Under the pieces are notes generated by a model. That model was not told where the DNA came from and did no database searches. It saw only the letters and a program-made list of their open reading frames with translations. The position numbers and the translations under genes were made by a program. Positions 32,974 to 42,320 of a stretch of 64,000 nt of DNA are shown here, piece by piece (the stretch's first letter is position 1; each line of letters opens with the position of its first letter). Location: NCBI GenBank assembly GCA_015478775.1, contig JADMKP010000009.1, positions 32,159 to 96,158 on the forward strand. Reading direction: 5' to 3'. This DNA is from Fermentimonas sp. Its GTDB lineage: Bacteria > Bacteroidota > Bacteroidia > Bacteroidales > Dysgonomonadaceae.

Positions 32974-34011
32974 TTATCTGACAACCCTTCCGGATCCATC
33001 ACCTTTCATTAATGTTTCTACTTCTGATACTGTAACTAAATTGAAATCACCATAAACAGTATGCTTTAAGCATGAAGCTGCAACCGCAAAATCGAGTGCT
33101 TGCTGGTCGTCACCCTTATAATTGAGTAATCCATAAATGAGGCCACCCATAAATGAGTCTCCTCCACCTACACGATCTACAATATGAGTAATATCATATC
33201 GTTTAGATTGATAAAGCTTATCTGAGTATAAACAACCTCCCCATGTATTATGGTTTGCATTAATTGAGCCTCGTAGTGTTATGATAACTTTTTTTGCACG
33301 AGGGAACTTCTGCATCATTTGTTTGCACACCGATTCGAATTCGGTGGCATCAACATCTCCACCCGTATGCTCTACCTGAAAGCCGTCGGGTTTTATACCA
33401 AACACTTTCTCGGCATCTTCTTCATTGCCCAAAATAACATCGCAACCTTCAACAAGTTTGGGCATTATTTCTCCAGCAGATTTACCATAGTTCCAAAGGT
33501 TCTTACGATAATTAAGATCGCACGAGACTGTTACACCCATTTCATTTGCAGTTTTAATTGCTTCTAGACATACATCTGCGGCACCTTGTGATAGAGCAGG
33601 CGTAATTCCAGTCCAATGAAACCAGGTAGCATCTTTCAGTATCTCCCGCCAATTGAACATCCCTTTTTGTACATCTGCAATTGATGAGTGCGACCTATCA
33701 TAAACGACTTTAGATGGACGTGCAACAGCACCTGTTTCGAGAAAATAAATTCCAACTCGTTCACCTCCACGCAGAATTTCTGTTGTGCCCACATTGTATT
33801 TCCTGAGATCGGAGATACACCATTCGGCAATATCATTTTTGGGTAAGCGTGTTACAAATTCAACAGGTATTCCGTAGTTTGAAAGTGATACGGCTACATT
33901 AGCTTCACCCCCTCCGAAGGTTGAAGTGAGATTTTGTGATTGTATAAATCTTTTATATCCGGGTGTGGCAAGACGAAGCATTATCTCACCAAATGTTACG
34001 ACTTTTTGCAT
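32974..34011 (-). CDS. kdgK: 2-dehydro-3-deoxygluconate kinase (PfkB family)
   Basis: VVTFGEIMLRLATPGYKRFIQS; FGGGEANVAVSLSNYG; VDRVGGGDSFMGGLIYGLL. Confidence 0.9.
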   Translation of the reverse strand: MQKVVTFGEIMLRLATPGYKRFIQSQNLTSTFGGGEANVAVSLSNYGIPVEFVTRLPKNDIAEWCISDLRKYNVGTTEILRGGERVGIYFLETGAVARPSKVVYDRSHSSIADVQKGMFNWREILKDATWFHWTGITPALSQGAADVCLEAIKTANEMGVTVSCDLNYRKNLWNYGKSAGEIMPKLVEGCDVILGNEEDAEKVFGIKPDGFQVEHTGGDVDATEFESVCKQMMQKFPRAKKVIITLRGSINANHNTWGGCLYSDKLYQSKRYDITHIVDRVGGGDSFMGGLIYGLLNYKGDDQQALDFAVAASCLKHTVYGDFNLVTVSEVETLMKGDGSGRVVR

Positions 34012-34012
34012 T

Positions 34013-35161
34013 CTAATTAACCTTAACTATTAAAGGATTATCAATTTTATTTTTTTGAAGTATCACAAACTCTTGCCAACTGTTGAAATTCTCGAATCCG
34101 GCTTTACTCCATCCTCCACCTACGTAGTATGTATATTGTTGGCCGGGTTGATAATTATTTATACCTATGAAATGACCGTTAGATACTTTTATTTCTCTAA
34201 AACCTTGTGGATGAATTGCAGCGGTAAAAATAGTCCCATTTTGTTTATCTTCGGGCGTTTCATATGCAATAATTCCTACGTTATCACCAAAAGTGGTTGT
34301 TTCTGCTATTATTTCAGGATTATCTACGGGCATAACTATTCCCGTTGCCACAGTTAGAAGAGTAGTATCAGCCTCAAAAACATTTGTAATCTTGTTGAAA
34401 AAAGAATAAGCATCGAGTGATATTATACGTGTCTCTATTGTTTCTTGATTACCGGCCAAATAGGGATCGTAAGTAAACTTAACAGTAAATCTAAGTGGTC
34501 CATTATCAATAATTTCTGCAGTCACAAAATTATGTCCAAGACAAAGAGTGTCATTGTCTAAAGGTGCTGTCATACCTAGTCCAAGTGTTCTGCCAACTTT
34601 GTAGAAATCAAGACCCTCTCCATAATCTGCGTGGTATGAAGCTACTTTAGCAAGGTCGTTCTCATACCATTTATCAATAATAAGTTCTTCTGTTTTTTTG
34701 GACCAATAATCCATACCATTACTAATTTCACCGGTAGCCTTTAAAGCAGGTCCGTAAACCCTGAATGCAGAGCGATTATTTTCCCATGTGAAATCATCTT
34801 TCCTTTCGGGAACAAACCTACCATAAACAAGAGGTTGAAAAGTCTCTGGCTTTCCTTTTAAAATAGTGTAAGATTCTTCTTTTCCAGCATCAACAGATGT
34901 TAGGAATATTAATTTATCTCCATTATTCTCGCCATTTAATACTATCTGGAAAGGAACTTGTTCTTTACTGCTATTAGTAATAATTATATCTTCACCAGAT
35001 TTGAGATTAAGCTTTTGCTGAATCTCTTTCCATTCAACCTCAGCTATTTCATAATTCCTATTAAATGTGCTGGGATTATGAACTGTAACAACCATCTCAA
35101 CTTTTGATGAAGCACAGCCTGAGAAAAATAATACAAGTGAAATCAGTAATATTGTTTTCAT
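34013..35161 (-). CDS. DUF4861-type lipoprotein, unknown function
   Basis: Lipobox LFFSGCAS; VTVHNPSTFNRNYEIAEVEWKEIQ; DYWSKKTEELIIDKWYENDLAKVASYHADYGEGLDFYKVGRTLGLG resemble DUF4861 proteins found with pectin loci. Confidence 0.72.
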   Translation of the reverse strand: MKTILLISLVLFFSGCASSKVEMVVTVHNPSTFNRNYEIAEVEWKEIQQKLNLKSGEDIIITNSSKEQVPFQIVLNGENNGDKLIFLTSVDAGKEESYTILKGKPETFQPLVYGRFVPERKDDFTWENNRSAFRVYGPALKATGEISNGMDYWSKKTEELIIDKWYENDLAKVASYHADYGEGLDFYKVGRTLGLGMTAPLDNDTLCLGHNFVTAEIIDNGPLRFTVKFTYDPYLAGNQETIETRIISLDAYSFFNKITNVFEADTTLLTVATGIVMPVDNPEIIAETTTFGDNVGIIAYETPEDKQNGTIFTAAIHPQGFREIKVSNGHFIGINNYQPGQQYTYYVGGGWSKAGFENFNSWQEFVILQKNKIDNPLIVKVN

Positions 35162-35180
35162 TTATGATGATTAAATTATT

Positions 35181-35972
35181 CTAAGGTTGTTTACCTATAT
35201 AAGCAAGAATTCCTCCATCTACATATAGAACATGTCCATTTACAAAATCCGAAGCATTAGATGCCAAAAAAACTGCCGGTCCCGCTAGGTCTTCTGGTTT
35301 TCCCCACCTCTCTGCTGGTGTTTTAGAGATAATAAAAGAATCGAAAGGATGTGGACTACCATCTGCTTGCTTCTCTCTCAAAGGGGCAGTTTGCGATGTA
35401 GCTATGTAGCCTGGACCAATACCATTAACTTGAATATTGAATTTACCCCATTCAGATGCAAGAGTTCTTGTAAGCATTTTTAATCCACCTTTTGCAGCAG
35501 CATATGCAGAAACAGTCTCTCTGCCCAATTCACTCATTAGCGAGCAAATATTTATTATTTTGCCGCTACCTCTTTTAATCATTGAAGGAGCAACAGCTTT
35601 AGATAAAATAAATGGAGCTATCAGATCTACATCTATAACCTCACGAAACTCCTCTACTTCCATTTCAATTGCGGGTATACGTTTAATTATTCCGGCATTA
35701 TTTACTAGGATATCAATCTCTCCAATCTCTGTATTTATAGTTGCTATCATATCAGTGACAGCTTTCTCATCTCTTACATCGCAAACAAAACCTCTAGCAT
35801 TAATTCCTAGTTTAGAGTATTCTTCCAAACCTTTCTGCATGGAGGTTTCATTTGAACTATTAAATGCAATCTTAGCACCTGCTTTTGAAAGTGCAACAGC
35901 CATTGAGAATCCTATTCCATGAGCTGCACCTGTTATTAAAGCTATTTTGCCTTCAAGTGAAAAGTTTTTCAT
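35181..35972 (-). CDS. kduD: 2-dehydro-3-deoxy-D-gluconate 5-dehydrogenase (SDR) (ORF listed from 36110)
   Basis: MKNFSLEGKIALITGAAHGIGFSMAVALSKAGA; NNAGIIKRIP; YAAAKGGLKMLTRTLASEWG; INVYVDGG-type C-terminus. Confidence 0.9.
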   Translation of the reverse strand: MKNFSLEGKIALITGAAHGIGFSMAVALSKAGAKIAFNSSNETSMQKGLEEYSKLGINARGFVCDVRDEKAVTDMIATINTEIGEIDILVNNAGIIKRIPAIEMEVEEFREVIDVDLIAPFILSKAVAPSMIKRGSGKIINICSLMSELGRETVSAYAAAKGGLKMLTRTLASEWGKFNIQVNGIGPGYIATSQTAPLREKQADGSPHPFDSFIISKTPAERWGKPEDLAGPAVFLASNASDFVNGHVLYVDGGILAYIGKQP

Positions 35973-36006
35973 ATTGTTATTTATATATGACTTTTTGTTA
36001 TGTTTT

Positions 36007-36849
36007 TTATTTAAGATCTGTGATTTTAGAAAAATCCTGGTCTCCATAGTCGAGATTCTCTCCTGCCATTCCCCAAATGAATGTATAATTTGTAGTAGCA
36101 GCACCAGCATGTATAGACCATTCGGGAGATAATACTGCCTGATCGCCCTTCATCCATATATGACGTGTTTCTTGTGGCTCACCCATAAAGTGACACACAG
36201 CCTGATCTTCCGGAACTTCAAAATAGAAGTAGGCTTCCATTCTGCGAGAATGGGTATGAGCAGGCATAGTATTCCATACACTACCGGGCGCCAGTTCAGT
36301 CATACCCATTTGGAGTTGACATGTTGGTAATACCTGATTAACAATCATCTTGTTGATATTCCTGTGGTTGGAAGATTCGAGAGATCCCATCTCTGCAACT
36401 TCCGCATCTGCTTTTGTAACTTTTTTATCTGGATAATTGCGATGTGCGGTAGCAGAATTGAAATAAAATTTGGCAGGATTAATTGAGTCGTTACTTTCAA
36501 AATAAACTTCTCTGTCGCCAGAGCCTAGGTATAAAGCTTCCTTGTAATCAAGTTCAAAAGTGCTATCTCCAACTTTAACACTTCCTTTTCCACCAACATT
36601 AAAAATACCTATCTCACGATTACGAAGGAAGATGGGCTGTTTTAATGGATCAATTGCTTCAAGTTGAAGCGACTCATTAACAGGCATTGCACCTCCTACA
36701 ACCAATCGGTCATACATGGAATACACCATATTTACTTCATCCGAGGCAAATACCTTTTGTATTAAAAAATCATTTCTTAATCTTTCAGTATCATAAGATT
36801 TGGCATCTCCCGGATGGGCAGCATAACGTAATTGATAATTTGTTTTCAT
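36007..36849 (-). CDS. kduI: 5-dehydro-4-deoxy-D-glucuronate isomerase
   Basis: MKTNYQLRYAAHPGDAKSYDTERLRNDFLI; MPAHTHSRRMEAYFYFEVPEDQAVCHFMGEPQETRHIWMKGDQAVLSPEWSIHAGAATTNYTFIWGMAGEN. Confidence 0.95.
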   Translation of the reverse strand: MKTNYQLRYAAHPGDAKSYDTERLRNDFLIQKVFASDEVNMVYSMYDRLVVGGAMPVNESLQLEAIDPLKQPIFLRNREIGIFNVGGKGSVKVGDSTFELDYKEALYLGSGDREVYFESNDSINPAKFYFNSATAHRNYPDKKVTKADAEVAEMGSLESSNHRNINKMIVNQVLPTCQLQMGMTELAPGSVWNTMPAHTHSRRMEAYFYFEVPEDQAVCHFMGEPQETRHIWMKGDQAVLSPEWSIHAGAATTNYTFIWGMAGENLDYGDQDFSKITDLK

Positions 36850-36912
36850 ATTGATTTATATTTTATTATTGCTCTACAAAAAGCGTTTGTTGTTATTTAA
36901 AAAGAGGTGCAA

Positions 36913-36955
36913 TGTGTACGTGCACAAAATTACGAATTATTCTTAACCATACAAA
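36913..36955 (-). promoter_or_regulatory. kduI operon promoter with overlapping LacI-type palindrome
   Basis: Minus strand TTTG (36955-36952), 19-bp spacer, TAATTTTG (36932-36925); palindrome TGTGTACGTGCACA at 36913-36926. Confidence 0.65.
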
Positions 36956-37038
36956 TAAAAAAAGAATTTATTTGAAAATCTGTAAAATTCACTTCATAGA
37001 ATTATAATTTATTTAATCATTCAATTTAAAATAGATTT

Positions 37039-38568
37039 TTATAATATATGATTAACAAGCTCATTTAGGTATACTTCTATATTGTCATATGCAGTACTTA
37101 AATGGTTGCCGTTTGAATCGGGGGTGTTGTGATCTAGCTTTTTAGCAATCTCCCATTCATCAGGCATTCCGTCACCATCGGTGTCAAGCAGAGTAGTTAG
37201 AGATTCTAAATAAGGCCACGCACTCCAATCGGAAAGTGCATCTGTAGATTTAAGATCATCCTGACTATCAATTATTCCCATTTTAAACTGATTGTTATTT
37301 AAGGGACTTAATCCTTTAAACTGAGCGGTGCCTGTTTTAACCTCCTCTATCAAACGTTTGTCTATATCATCTCGATGAAAATTGCTCCCAGCTCCTTCAA
37401 GAACATTTTCATATGCCTCAAATGCTGTGAAAGTTTTTGCTTCTGCAGTACTAAACTCAGAGTTTGATATAATATCATTTAGAGTAACACCTGGTGCTCT
37501 ATCAGAAAATGAATTGTGTATATTCACTCCTAATAAGTTGTTACTTGATACATTGCTGTTTCCAGTAATAAAATTTCCACTTATGTATATTCTGCCATAA
37601 ACTCCCTTGGGTTGACTATTGGTTCCGTCGTCTGCATAGGGTTGAATTAAACGACTTCTATTACTTGAAGCTGGACCCGGTTTATAGTAATTGTTTACAA
37701 TATTGTAACTGCCTCCTTCTGCACCATAAGCATTATTAGAACCCCAATTGTAAATTACATTATTCCTGAAATCAACCATTTCTTTATTTGATTGGTTTGA
37801 ATATCTGCTACCATTAAACCTTGGATTTCTGCTATCATGATGAATTAATAGATTATATAGAAATGATGCTTTTGCCCCTCCCCATATACCACCATAACCA
37901 TGAGCACCTTTAAGGTGAACTGAATAACGTAAACTTTCGGAAATAACAGACCATTGCAATGTGAAATTTTCATTATCATAAAATGATGCACATTCATCTG
38001 TAGACCAGCTCATAGAACAGTGATCAATAATAATGTTTTTTCTGTTTCGTGCAGATAATGCATCTTTATCAGTGGTTACTTTCTTATCTCCCATTCTGAA
38101 ACGCATATATCTGATTATTACATTGTCGGCTTTTATCTCAACCGGATAATCTGCAAGTGTAATTCCGTCACCCGGAGCCGATTGGCCTGCAATTGTAAGA
38201 TCGCCTTTACCTATAATCAGATCATTACTCAATTTAATAGTACCACTGACTTCAAAAACTATTATACGGGGCCCTGTTTGATTAATTGCATATCTTAGTG
38301 AACCAGGCAGGCTATTGTCTTCAAGATTCGTAACCTTAATTACTTTACCGCCTCGTCCGCCTGTAGTATACATTCCACCACCATAAGCACCTGGAAATGC
38401 AAGAGCTGCTTCTGTTAAAGGTGATGGATACTGATGTTTAGTGTCTTCTTCTGGTTTATTTGTTGAAGGGGGCTTTGATTCAGGTAAATCCTCTTCACTG
38501 TTACAAGCTATGGTAATAACCAGCAACAGCAAAACAATAAACTTAAGAGGATCTTTTATTATCATCAA
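37039..38568 (-). CDS. Pectate lyase (PL1-like) lipoprotein with C-terminal Ca-binding-type DxDxDG repeat
   Basis: TGGRGGKVIKVTNLEDNSLPGSLRYAI; IIDHCSMSWSTDE; DSRNPRFNGSRY; LLDTDGDGMPDEWE. Confidence 0.88.
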   Translation of the reverse strand: MMIIKDPLKFIVLLLLVITIACNSEEDLPESKPPSTNKPEEDTKHQYPSPLTEAALAFPGAYGGGMYTTGGRGGKVIKVTNLEDNSLPGSLRYAINQTGPRIIVFEVSGTIKLSNDLIIGKGDLTIAGQSAPGDGITLADYPVEIKADNVIIRYMRFRMGDKKVTTDKDALSARNRKNIIIDHCSMSWSTDECASFYDNENFTLQWSVISESLRYSVHLKGAHGYGGIWGGAKASFLYNLLIHHDSRNPRFNGSRYSNQSNKEMVDFRNNVIYNWGSNNAYGAEGGSYNIVNNYYKPGPASSNRSRLIQPYADDGTNSQPKGVYGRIYISGNFITGNSNVSSNNLLGVNIHNSFSDRAPGVTLNDIISNSEFSTAEAKTFTAFEAYENVLEGAGSNFHRDDIDKRLIEEVKTGTAQFKGLSPLNNNQFKMGIIDSQDDLKSTDALSDWSAWPYLESLTTLLDTDGDGMPDEWEIAKKLDHNTPDSNGNHLSTAYDNIEVYLNELVNHIL

Positions 38569-38571
38569 TAA

Positions 38572-39942
38572 CTACAACTTTTTTACCTGAGGTTTAATGG
38601 TGGTAAGATCTTTAATCAATACAGGCTTTTTTGTTTCAATACTTTTTCTGGCAGCAATTCCAATAAGACATGCCAATGCTCCATCTCTCACCCCAGATGC
38701 TTGTTTTAATGGGTCGGGAATATTAGGAATAAATACATGATCTTTAAGAAGTTTATCTCCACCACCATGTCCGCTACCTTGTGGAATCTGTATGTATTCT
38801 CGCTTACCAAAATTCTTGGATACAACTATCTCATCATAGTTAACATCAGAAGTTTGGTTAGATTCTTGGATCCATGCATCCATGCGACCTTTAGTGCCAT
38901 TAAATGCAATTCTATAACCTTCGTAAGGTGAATACGCTGTTAAAGAATAGGATACCTGAACTCCGTTCATATACTTTATTGTGGCAGCCATTTTATCGTA
39001 TATGTTCACATCATTTCTGAAAACACAGCCATCGCGATGATATCCGTCGTACTTTTCATTCTCAACATAAAGTTTGGTTAATCTCTGATTTTTAGTGATA
39101 TCCCAAAAAAAGTCGCACTTATCAGTATGTGGGCAATTTCTGCAATTTACTGCTCTAAATGGTCCGTTTTTTCCATAAAAGTCCAATGACCCCAATGCAT
39201 ATATACTTTCCGGGTCACTTTCAATCCACCAATTCAATAGATCAAAATGGTGGCTCGCTTTATGCACCCATAAAGAACCTCCCTTTTCAACAAGTCTGTG
39301 CCATCTTCTAAAATAATCTGCACCATGTGAAGTGTCAAGATACCAATGAAAATCTACAGATGTTAGTTCTCCTATTTCTCCCGAACGAAGTATCTCCCAC
39401 ATTTTTGCTCTATGAGGCGAATAGCGATAATTGAAAGTTACTATACATTCTTTGCCTGTTCTCTTTTCAGCATCTATTATAGTTTGTATTTTCTTTTCAT
39501 CAATGGCCATTGGTTTTTCACAAATAATATTTGCACCCATATCCATTCCTTTTGATATAAAATAGTCATGTGTATCATCATCTGTGGTGACAATTAGCAC
39601 GTCTGGTTTCGTTTCGCGCATCATCAGTTCAAAATCGGTATAAGTAGGGCAGTCTATAACAATCATTTCCTTACCAGTTTGTAATCTTCCCGGGTTGTGA
39701 TCACAAAGTCCCACGTATTCTACATAATCGGAGTACTCTCTAACAATATCTCCTCCCCACATTCCTATTCCTCTTACGCCAAGTCCAACTATAGCTACTT
39801 TAGCCCTTTTAGTATTTTGTTTAATTCCTTCAGTATTTGCTGCTAAAATATTTGACTTAGGGTTTATCATAGAAGTACCTGCAATGGCACCCGATACTGC
39901 TAAAAATTTCCTTCTAGAAATTGAGTTTACGTTGTTATTCAT
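38572..39942 (-). CDS. Gfo/Idh/MocA family oxidoreductase with N-terminal export-type signal
   Basis: SRRKFLAVSGAIAGTS leader; KVAIVGLGVRGIGMWGGDIV; VTTDDDTHDYFISKGMDMGANIICEKPMAIDE. Confidence 0.88.
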   Translation of the reverse strand: MNNNVNSISRRKFLAVSGAIAGTSMINPKSNILAANTEGIKQNTKRAKVAIVGLGVRGIGMWGGDIVREYSDYVEYVGLCDHNPGRLQTGKEMIVIDCPTYTDFELMMRETKPDVLIVTTDDDTHDYFISKGMDMGANIICEKPMAIDEKKIQTIIDAEKRTGKECIVTFNYRYSPHRAKMWEILRSGEIGELTSVDFHWYLDTSHGADYFRRWHRLVEKGGSLWVHKASHHFDLLNWWIESDPESIYALGSLDFYGKNGPFRAVNCRNCPHTDKCDFFWDITKNQRLTKLYVENEKYDGYHRDGCVFRNDVNIYDKMAATIKYMNGVQVSYSLTAYSPYEGYRIAFNGTKGRMDAWIQESNQTSDVNYDEIVVSKNFGKREYIQIPQGSGHGGGDKLLKDHVFIPNIPDPLKQASGVRDGALACLIGIAARKSIETKKPVLIKDLTTIKPQVKKL

Positions 39943-39954
39943 ATCGTAATTATT

Positions 39955-42306
39955 TTAAAGTTGATTATTGATCTTTGAATAAAAACATCCCATTACCTCT
40001 TCCAAAGTAAAATCTAAAGCTTCTTCAGAAGTTAGTTGTCTACTCCAGTTAACACGTTTTGAACTATTACTTCCCTTCCCCTTATTATTATATTCTGAGT
40101 ACCTTGCTGTCTTTTCGTTTTCTATATTATTCCAATTATTCCATCCAAGTGGGTTAATTTCCTCAGGAAGAACTGTATTCATTAATAAAGTCATAGCATA
40201 TGGGCGCCATGGTCTTCCAAGGTAAACAGAGGTTACTTCATCTGATACGGTTACATTACAATTGTTGAATATATAACCATACTCTACATCTTTTGGGGTA
40301 CTGGAGGCTGTTATATATGAGTTTTTCTTACACAGAATAGCACAGTTTTCAAACCATGCTGTTGATGGACCAAAGATGAAATCTGTTGTCCCTTCAATAT
40401 AACAATCTTTAAAATATAATTTCGAATATACTCCACCTGTGTAAATAGTATCTTGATTTCCTAAGAACCTACAGTTTTTAAAAATTAATTGGTTTCCTTC
40501 AGTATGCAACGCAACTGCTTGGGCCACCATAGGTGCATTGTTCTCAATTGTTATATTTTCAATTGTAATATCATTACCTCTTACTTGCATTGTGTAAGTT
40601 TGGAAAGTGCCCATATTATTGATTAATGCGTGATCATTATTAGAAATAATAGTTTTATGTACGTCTTCTCCAACAATTCTCAGATCACTCAAATAGTCAT
40701 GTATTACAATTTTTTCGTAGTATATTCCTTCTTTTACAAATATTGCATACGAATAATCAGGATCGAATGCTCTAACAGAGTTAATTGCTTCCTGTACAGA
40801 TTTAAAATCACCATCTCCATTTTTAGCAACAACTATTTTTTTTATAGATTTTGAACTAATTGATGTTGTTTCTTTTTCTGAAGTATCTTTGTTTGTGTTA
40901 GGGATAAGATGATTAACCAAACTGTTGAGATATACCTCCTGATAAGTGTATCCATCAGAATTCAAATCATTTGCACTCTTGCCAGGATAGTTTTTATCGA
41001 GCCAACCATCAGGGATACCATCTTTATCACTATCAGAATATTCATTATATACTTTATATACCGGCCATCCACCAACATCTTCTTGACTGTCAATCAGTCC
41101 GTTTGTGCTACCAGAAGAGCCTTCAAAAGTATAAGAGCCATCAATAACATCTTTAACGTAACGAATATCGTGCATATCTCTTGCCAATGAAGCTCCTCCA
41201 TAACTAAGAACGTATTTAAAAGCTTTATCCACAGAGTCTGTTGTAACTTGTAATAATTGGAATTCCTTATCAGAAAGAATATCCTTCAATTTAACATTTG
41301 GAGCATATTTTTCGAAGGTGCTTCCCATATCTATACCACTTTTGTTATCATTGCTGATTTCTGCATTGTTATACATAAAGTTATCATCGATATAAAAATG
41401 TCCGTATACACCTGCAGGTTGGTTATTTTTACCATCATCTGCATCGGGGTTTAATATTCTTCTCTTGGATGCACTGCCGGAAGCGGGTCCAGGTTTAAAA
41501 TAATTACCAACAATGTTATAACTGCCTCCTTCACCTGCATAAATATTGTTTGCTCCCCAGTTATAAATAACGTTGTTCCTAAAATCCACCTTTTCTAAGT
41601 CTGGTTCATTAGAATACCTACTACCGCAAAAACGAGGATTTCGACTATCATTATGAGCAATTAAATTATGGTGAAATGAAGCATTCTGACCACCCCATAT
41701 GCCTCCATAACCATGTTTTCCCTTGGGGTGTATTGAGTTAGCCAAACTTTCTGCAATAAAACACCATTGCATTGTGAAGTTCTTATTGTCATAAAAAGAA
41801 GATAACTCATCTACTCCCCAGCTCATACTACAATGATCAATGATTATATTCTCATTTCTATAGCCCGAAAGAGCATCCGCAGCCTGTTTGTTTTTATCTC
41901 CAAGTCTAAAACGAATAAAGCGAATAATTACATTATTTGCACTAATACTTGTTTCGTAATCACTTATGCATATACCATCACCGGGAGCCGATTGTCCTGC
42001 AATTGTGAGGTCGCCATTATTAATTTTTAAAGGACTCTTCAGTCGTATCTGGCCAGAGACTTTAAACAGGATTGTTCTGGCACCTTTTTGTCTAATTGCC
42101 CAACGTAATGTACCTGGTTCATTGTTATCTTCAAGTGAGGTAATATATATTACTTTCCCCCCTCTTCCACCTGTCGTATACATTCCTGCACCTTCGGCTC
42201 CTGGGAAAGCTGGTATTTGTGATACTAAAGAGACTTCTGAAGCAACAGTTGCTTTCGATAGAAGCATTGTTACTATCAAGATAATTGTAATATGTCTTCT
42301 TGCCAT
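39955..42306 (-). CDS. Bifunctional pectate lyase (PL1) - pectin methylesterase (CE8)
   Basis: N-terminal TGGRGGKVIYITSLEDNNEPGTLRWAI; C-terminal VVAKNGDGDFKSVQEAIN, FKNCRFLGNQDTIY, CYIEGTTDFIFG, YLGRPWRPYA. Confidence 0.9.
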   Translation of the reverse strand: MARRHITIILIVTMLLSKATVASEVSLVSQIPAFPGAEGAGMYTTGGRGGKVIYITSLEDNNEPGTLRWAIRQKGARTILFKVSGQIRLKSPLKINNGDLTIAGQSAPGDGICISDYETSISANNVIIRFIRFRLGDKNKQAADALSGYRNENIIIDHCSMSWGVDELSSFYDNKNFTMQWCFIAESLANSIHPKGKHGYGGIWGGQNASFHHNLIAHNDSRNPRFCGSRYSNEPDLEKVDFRNNVIYNWGANNIYAGEGGSYNIVGNYFKPGPASGSASKRRILNPDADDGKNNQPAGVYGHFYIDDNFMYNNAEISNDNKSGIDMGSTFEKYAPNVKLKDILSDKEFQLLQVTTDSVDKAFKYVLSYGGASLARDMHDIRYVKDVIDGSYTFEGSSGSTNGLIDSQEDVGGWPVYKVYNEYSDSDKDGIPDGWLDKNYPGKSANDLNSDGYTYQEVYLNSLVNHLIPNTNKDTSEKETTSISSKSIKKIVVAKNGDGDFKSVQEAINSVRAFDPDYSYAIFVKEGIYYEKIVIHDYLSDLRIVGEDVHKTIISNNDHALINNMGTFQTYTMQVRGNDITIENITIENNAPMVAQAVALHTEGNQLIFKNCRFLGNQDTIYTGGVYSKLYFKDCYIEGTTDFIFGPSTAWFENCAILCKKNSYITASSTPKDVEYGYIFNNCNVTVSDEVTSVYLGRPWRPYAMTLLMNTVLPEEINPLGWNNWNNIENEKTARYSEYNNKGKGSNSSKRVNWSRQLTSEEALDFTLEEVMGCFYSKINNQL

Positions 42307-42320
42307 AATAAGTTGTTTTA

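Noticed and set aside
35973-36110. N-terminal extension of the kduD ORF overlapping kduI
   Set aside because: Overlaps coding sequence of kduI in another frame; SDR homology begins at 35972.
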